A stretch of 64,000 bases of DNA from Ziziphus jujuba (lineage: Eukaryota; Streptophyta; Magnoliopsida; Rosales; Rhamnaceae). The position numbers were made by a program, and so were the translations under genes. Within the stretch, counting starts at the first letter, position 1. The number at the start of each line of letters is the position of its first letter. The notes under the pieces are model-generated. The model searched no databases. It had not been told where the DNA came from and was given only the letters and a program-made list of their open reading frames with translations. This document shows, one piece after another, positions 57,931-64,000 of the stretch. Location of the stretch: assembly GCF_031755915.1 (NCBI RefSeq), contig NC_083385.1, forward strand, positions 10,003,001 through 10,067,000, given 5' to 3'.

Positions 57931-60572
57931 TTCCCCTGCAAGCGAAATGGGGATGCCTTCAGATTGAGCTTGGACCATAGCAGCAAGAACTGTGAGGATG
58001 GAAGAACTTTGGTTAAGACATCTCCAATTTGTTCAAAACTAGGCATATAACGAACTTCTAATTTCTTTTGAATTACTCTATCACGAAAAAAATGAACATT
58101 AATTTCTATATGTTTCGTCTGTTGATGATGAACCAGATTTTCAGCAAGATAACCAGCGCCCACATTTTCACACCAAATAACTGGAACTCTGTTTAACTCA
58201 ACCTATAACTCATTGAGTAAGGATTGTAACCAAAGAAATTCTACAGCACCATTAGCCAGAGATATATATTCTGATTCAGTACTAAAACGAGCAACAACAT
58301 GTTGTTTCTTTGAGGACCAAGAAACTAAATTTGTCTCAGAAAAATACAACAACTGCCTGTAGATCTTCTATCATCAACATCTGAGGCCCAATCCGCATCT
58401 GTATAACCTGAGATTGTAATATCAGAAGAGGTTCGAATCTGAAGTCCAAAGGTTTTAGTACCTTGTAAATAATGAAGGACCCGTTTACATGCACTCCAAT
58501 GCATGTTTGTAGGTTTGTGCATAAACTGGCTCAATTTGTTTACTATGAAAGAAAGTTCCGGTCTCGTAATTGTCAAGTATTGAAGAACGCCAATGGTACT
58601 TCTGTACATGAAAACATTCTTGAAAGCACGATCGACAATTTTACTAAGTTGAATGCCTGTGCTAGCAGGTGTTGGACTAATGGAACAATCAGCCATACTA
58701 GTTCATTGTAGGAGATCCTCAATATATCGAGTTTGTGACAAGTGCATGCCATTGGCATCTCTGACAACTTCTATGCCCAGAAAATCGGAAACTGAACCAA
58801 GATCTTTAAGAGAGAAAGTTTTGTCTAATAGAAAAACAAACTTGTTGATGAGAGATAAAGAAGAACCGGTTACATCCAACATCATAATGAAGAAGGAACA
58901 AGGAAGAATTAACTTTAGAATGCTTAAAATCCCATTGTAAAGGTGTACCTTTGAGTTTATCAAACCAAGCACGTGGTGCCTGTTTGATACCATAAAGTGA
59001 TTTATGTAGTTTACACACAAAGGTAAGATGAGTTGCATTGGAGAATCCCACCGGTTGCTGCATGTAGACCTCTTCATGTAACTCACCATTTAAGAAAGCA
59101 TTATTAATATCAAGTTGTATTACTGGCCAACCTCTTGAAACTGCAATAGACAGTACTACCCGAATGGTTGTTGGTTTGATTACAGGACTAAATGTGTCTA
59201 TATAATCAACTCCAGTAGCTTGATGAAAACCTTTTGCCATGAGCCGTGCCTTATACCACTGTATAGAGCCATAAGCCGAAATACCCATTTATTTCCAAGC
59301 ATGTTCATTTTGGGATCATAAGGCACAAGAGACCATGTTTTATTTTTTGACAAAGCATCAAGTTCATTCTGCATTGCACGTTTCCATGGAGGTGACTGAA
59401 GGGCTTGAGCAACAGTGACAGGTTCAGTGTGAAGAAAATTTTCTATGGAACATATAAACGTTTTCTTTTTGAAGATACCAAGCTTGGATTGGGTGACCCT
59501 CGGATGTGTGGATTTTGACAAAGCAGCGGGAGGATCAAGGAACAATTGAGTGTCTCGCATGTTGGTTGTTGTGGCCACAGGTTCTCTTTGGTGCAAGCTA
59601 GAAGTTGCAGGAATTGGTATCTGTGTTGGTGGAGCACTATCATGTGGGTTGGATTCTCGTGAAGGAGATGGCATGGTGCTAGGATGTGATATGGCCTCTG
59701 TTTGTTGAGCATTATTAAGAGCATGTGACATGTCAAATAATAATGGATGAGAATGACTTACATTGGAAGTTGGTGTTGAATAAGGTGAAAAAGCTGGTGG
59801 ACAATGAGAAGTTAAAGATGCCCTGTGACTTGGATGGTGGTTATTGTCCTGCAGTAAAACACTTAAGGAAGGAAAAGAATGGCTAGAGTTAGAATTGATG
59901 TGGGGCCCCCCTTTTTATCAAAATAAGGAAATACATTTTCATTAAATATTACATGTGGAGTAATATATATTTTACCCGTAGTAATATTCTGACATCTATA
60001 TCCTTTATGATTTTGACTATTACCAATAAAAATACATTTTTCAGAGTGATAAGAAAATTTATTATTTTGATAAGGTTTGATAAAAGGATACCACTCACAT
60101 CCAAATATTTTTAAAAAGAATAATCAAAGGATTTTCGAAATAATTTTTCAAGTGGGGACTTAAAATTTAGAATTTTTGTTGGTAATTTATTGATTAAGAA
60201 AACAGCCGTAGAACATGCATCCCACCAATATGTGAGAGGCATAGAACTATGTGCCAATAGAGACAAGGCAGTTTCAGTTATATGGCGATGTTTTCTTTCA
60301 ATTTTATCATTTTGATTATGAGTGTGTGGACAAGGGTGCTGGAAATGTATCCCAAAATTATTTAAAATAATTTTTAATGGCCTAAACTCACCCCCCCCCC
60401 CCCCAAAATCAAATTTAAAAGTTTTAATGGTAGTTTGAAAAGTATTTTCAACCATAGTTTTAAATTGTAAAAATATTTTTGAGGCTTCAGATTTTAATTT
60501 CATGGGATAAATTCAAGAATAACAAGAATAATCATCTTCAAAAAGAATATAGTACCTATATCCCGCATTTGA

Positions 60573-61684
60573 CAAAACAGGGGCTGGTCCCCACACATCA
60601 GAGAATACCATATCAAAAGGTGCATGACTTTTAGAATTAGATACTGATGAAAATAAACGATTCATTTTTCCTAAAGGGCAGGAATCATAAAATTCTTTAT
60701 TATGTGAAATTGAGAATTTTTTATACTGAGAAGCAATAGATTTAAGAACAGGTAAAGCAGGATGACCTAGACGATAATGGCATAACTTATTGGAAGATAA
60801 ATTTGCAGAAAAACAAGTAAACTGATCAACTTTATTGTCCACAGTGGCCAAAGAAACAATTTTTTTTGACTGCATGTTAGGCAAGGACACCTGATACAAA
60901 CCATCTTTAAGGATTCCTTGTAGCAACACCTTCTTTGTAATCCGATCCTTCACAAACACAAAATATGAGTTTAATTCTACAATCGTATTATTATCAGATG
61001 TCAAATGTGCAATACTTAATAAATTTCTTTTGATTTGAGGCACATGCAAAATATTTTTAAGTATTAAATTATTAGAGGATTTGACAAGAGACGATCCAAT
61101 ATGATGAATTCTCAACCCTTGTCCATTACAAAACAGGGGCTGGTCCCCACACATCAGAGAATACCATATCAAAAGGTGCATGACTTTTAGAATTAGATAC
61201 TGATGAAAATAAACGATTCATTTTTCCTAAAGGGCAGGAATCATAAAATTCTTTATTATGTGAAATTGAGAATTTTTTATACTGAGAAGCAATAGATTTA
61301 AGAACAGGTAAAGTAGGATGACCTAGACGATAATGGCATAACTTATTGGAAGATAAATTTGCAGAAAAACAAGTAAACTGATCAACTTTATTGTCCACAG
61401 TGGTCAAAGAAACAAATTTTTTTGACTGCATGTTAGGCAAGGACACCTGATACAAACCATCTTTAAGGATTCCTTGTAGCAACACCTTCTTTGTAATCCG
61501 ATCCTTCACAAACACAAAATATGAGTTTAATTCTACAATCGTATTATTATCAGATGTCAAATGTGCAATACTTAATAAATTTCTTTTGATTTGAGGCACA
61601 TGCAAAATATTTTTAAGTATTAAATTATTAGAGGATTTGACAAGAGACGATCCAATATGATGAATTCTCAACCCTTGTCCATTA
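60573..61684 (-). repeat. Tandem 556-bp duplication within copia pol
   Basis: The segment starting CAAAACAGGGGCTGGTCC at 60573 recurs at 61129. Copies differ at only a few bases (for example AAAGCAGG/AAAGTAGG and GTGGCCAAAG/GTGGTCAAAG). 556 is not a multiple of three, so the duplication breaks pol. Confidence 0.93.
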
Positions 61685-62762
61685 CCTACTACCAATTTGT
61701 CAGTTCCTCCATATTCAGATCTATGATGAATGTTAGTAGGATCCGCTGTTATGTGATTTGTTGCACCACTGTCCATCAGCCAATTAGGATTGGCTGCCTT
61801 AGAAGATGAATAATACGCATAATTGTTGCTATTATTATTTGATGACAAAGGGACAAAGTCTCGATCAAACCTGTGCCAACACTTAGCAGCAACATGACCT
61901 GACACCCTACACAATTGACAATAGACCCTAGAGCCACCTCCAGAACCATGGCCTCTACCTCTGCTGCCACGTCCTCCGCGAGCTCCTCTTCCACAACTTG
62001 ATGACCTTTCATCCCAACTTGCTTCGTTTGACCCAACATAGTGGTCATTATTCCTAGAAGTAGCAATATTAGCCGACAAAATAGATTCTAAAGCAGTTTG
62101 CTATTGAAGCCGAATTTCCTGGCTTAACAATATGGCCTGAACATCTTCAATCTCGACTGATCCACTGATTGAATTTATATTTGCAGCTACTGGATCGTAT
62201 TCAATTGGCAGCCCTTGAAGGACATGCATCACAAAATCATCAGTGGAAATTGAATAACCTGCCATGGTTAGATTGTCTGGTATCTCTTTCATTTTAGACA
62301 GATATTCAGTCATGGTAAGTGATCCCTTTCTCATAGATTGAAGTTGCAATTTTAATTGCATTAGTTTTGCCTTGGACTGATTTTCAAAAAGTTTATTTAG
62401 AAAGTTCCAAAGCTGAAAAAAGCTTACCGGTTTTGTAATCTAAGTTTGAACTTGAGGTGATACAGATGAAAGCATCCATCCCAAAAGTGCTTGATCCAAG
62501 CGTCTCCACAGCAAATATTCTGGGTTGATTTGTGTAGTTTGACTGGTGCCTTCTATAGCTGCAATCTCCATTGATGGCTCATAGAAAGCTCCATTAATAA
62601 AACCTTCAAGGTTACTGCCTATGATGGTAGGCAACATATGAGTTTTCCATGGTATATAATTATCATTCTGAAGCTGAAAGGAAAAAGTGTAATTTGGCAG
62701 AGAAACTTCATTAAGTTGTGGGAGTTTAGGAGATGAAATTGTAAGCTGAGAGATTTTTGCAA

Positions 62763-62774
62763 GCTCTGATACCA
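62763..62774 (-). other. Copia primer-binding site
   Basis: TGGTATCAGAGC on the minus strand, directly next to the 5' LTR; it is complementary to the 3' end of plant initiator tRNA-Met. Confidence 0.93.
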
Positions 62775-62944
62775 TGATAAAATTGAAAATAATATGGTTG
62801 GAATAATTGTATTTCATTAACGTAGTGGTATTTATACAAGAGTCAAAGACTATGTGATAAGTCATATAAAAGTTACAGATAGACTTGCACATACAGATAG
62901 GTTTACATATTTATCTTAACTAAATCTATTAAGATATTTTATCA
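62775..62944 (-). repeat. Copia 5' LTR
   Basis: 170 bp, followed on the plus strand by the AGGTA target duplication at 62945-62949. Confidence 0.95.
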
Positions 62945-62949
62945 AGGTA

Positions 62950-63583
62950 ACATAGGAGATTAAAAAATGTATTGCAAGCCATTAGAGAGACGAAGACGTT
63001 AAATAAGGTTCTATATACATCCAGGGATACGAAACCAAGATGCTTTAGTTTGGGGGCCCCAGTGTAAAAAAAAAAATGTAAATATATGTATTTTTTTTGA
63101 TAATATTATAATTTCAAAATAAGATTTTTTTTTAAAGAACAAAAATGGCAAAAAAAAAATATATATATATATATACATATAATTAAGGAAAAAAATATAA
63201 CATAAAGAAAATGTGTAAAAAAACAAAATTCAAGAAAATCTTTTTCTATTTGAACTAATATTAATATTTTAATAAAATATTTTGATGTGATTATTAAAGA
63301 AAAATTGCTTTTAAGTGCGTTTAATTATTAAATTAATTATAACATAGATGATGATAAAGAATATATAACAAGTTACACTTAGGGTATATAAAAAAGAGAC
63401 AGAAAAGCAGACTAAAGTCAAAATCAAAATTTAGATGTGAATGATAAAACAAATTAATAGAAATTCTAATGGTAAATATTAGTTAAAACTATTTTCATCA
63501 AAGACATTTATTAAAACTAATACTAAAACTTAAGTACTAAATACATTTATCTTGGTTTATGACAACTTTACTATTAAGACAAC
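62950..63583. other. AT-rich intergenic DNA
   Basis: No gene seen. Short frames here consist mainly of poly(A), poly(T) and (TA)n sequence. Confidence 0.5.
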
Positions 63584-63817
63584 CACATGGAATTGTTATT
63601 TGAGTGTATAATATTTTTAACTATTTATTAAATTTAAACTATTAATTAAATGAATTTCATTTTTAAAAAAACAATGGACATTTGTAGCTTGAATTAGAAG
63701 CACATGGACTTGTTATTTGAGTGTATAATATTCTTAACTATTTATTAAATTTAAACTATTAATTAAATGAATTTCTATTTTAAAAAAGCAATGGACATTT
63801 GTAGCTTGAATTAGAAG
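63584..63817. repeat. Two tandem copies of a 117-bp unit
   Basis: CACATGGAATTGTTATTTGA at 63584 and CACATGGACTTGTTATTTGA at 63701 open the two copies, which remain nearly identical for the whole 117 bp. Confidence 0.9.
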
Positions 63818-64000
63818 CTTATATATATGTATAGTAATATTCGATTAGATGATACTCTATTGGTAATTAGTATGGGGGGCCAAATTTCTATTTTTATTGA
63901 CACTAAATTTGTTAAGAATAATTTAATAAGAAAGAAAATTAATAAATGAGAAGAGGGGTGCCATTGCCCCATAAGTCTGTCACAGTACACCACATTTTTT

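Larger units (their letters stand above)
57915..62775 (-). pseudogene. Copia gag-pol, multiply broken
   Basis: Gag begins MVSELAKISQ at 62775, overlapping the LTR/primer-site junction. A stop follows QVQT (62,440) and another follows EIRLQ (62,101). Then come the CCHC knuckle CQLCRVSGHVAAKCW (about 61,880-61,925) and protease WLMDSGATNHIT (about 61,745-61,780). The pre-integrase region LCHYRLGHP is present twice because of the 556-bp duplication at 60,573-61,684, which shifts the frame. The integrase core has a G-run expansion near 60,391-60,404. Reverse transcriptase spans about 59,450-58,700 ([33 protein letters not shown]), but the YVDD region is degenerate. RNase H lies at about 58,700-57,915 (SGYTDADWASD). 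Confidence 0.92.
57761..62944 (-). mobile_element. Ty1/copia LTR retrotransposon, structurally complete, inactive
   Basis: A 5184-bp element on the minus strand with 170-bp LTRs at 57761-57930 and 62775-62944, both starting TGATAAA and ending TTTTATCA on the plus strand. Perfect AGGTA target duplications flank it. The primer-binding site TGGTATCAGAGC (62763-62774, minus strand) matches the initiator tRNA-Met 3' end, and a purine tract GCAGGGGAA (57931-57939) abuts the 3' LTR. The LTRs differ at five of 170 positions, all transitions. Gag-pol order is protease, integrase, reverse transcriptase, RNase H, as in Ty1/copia, but the frame is broken many times. Confidence 0.95.

Overview
This is nuclear DNA from a flowering plant, a eudicot and most likely a rosid. 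Genes are intron-split with GT-AG (once GC-AG) borders, intergenic DNA is AT-rich with many microsatellites, and LINE, Ty1/copia and Ty3/gypsy-type retroelements are present. All conserved genes have recognisable plant homologues. The species cannot be fixed from the sequence.

Layout. (1) 1-1165: array of ~256-267 bp repeats with short palindromes, resembling the subterminal region of a CACTA transposon. (2) 2.9-4.5 kb: weakly supported minus-strand gene of unknown function. (3) 5.3-7.3 kb: glycerol-3-phosphate transporter-like MFS gene, bracketed by two near-identical 372-bp copies of what looks like the promoter and 5' leader of the previous gene. (4) 8.76-11.3 kb: single-exon CC-NB-LRR gene that I recognise as the orthologue of Arabidopsis ZAR1. 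(5) 13.5-42.1 kb: four tandem two-exon AAA-ATPase genes of the BCS1-like/HSR4 type, all on the minus strand; 12 kb between the first and second is filled by a decayed L1-type LINE and a 3.5-kb probable solo LTR. (6) 42.1-47.8 kb: AT-rich DNA with small retroposon insertions. (7) 47.8-50.6 kb: nine-exon cytochrome P450 (CYP722 type) on the plus strand, tail-to-tail with an eight-exon Tm-1-like gene (51.2-54.7 kb, minus). (8) 55.7-56.4 kb: two-exon heavy-metal-associated isoprenylated protein gene. (9) 57.8-62.9 kb: complete but dead Ty1/copia element with matching 5-bp target duplications, identical-length LTRs and an internal 556-bp frameshifting duplication.

The most informative points are: the ZAR1/AAA-ATPase neighbourhood, which matches the Arabidopsis At3g50930-At3g50940-At3g50950 order and so looks like old microsynteny of an immune receptor with defence-induced mitochondrial-type ATPases, here expanded to four; a set of tiny insertions consisting of little more than a TTATTCACC-poly(A) tail flanked by 13-16 bp duplications; and the local duplication of a 5' leader. 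I saw no convincing evidence of a wholly new coding system.
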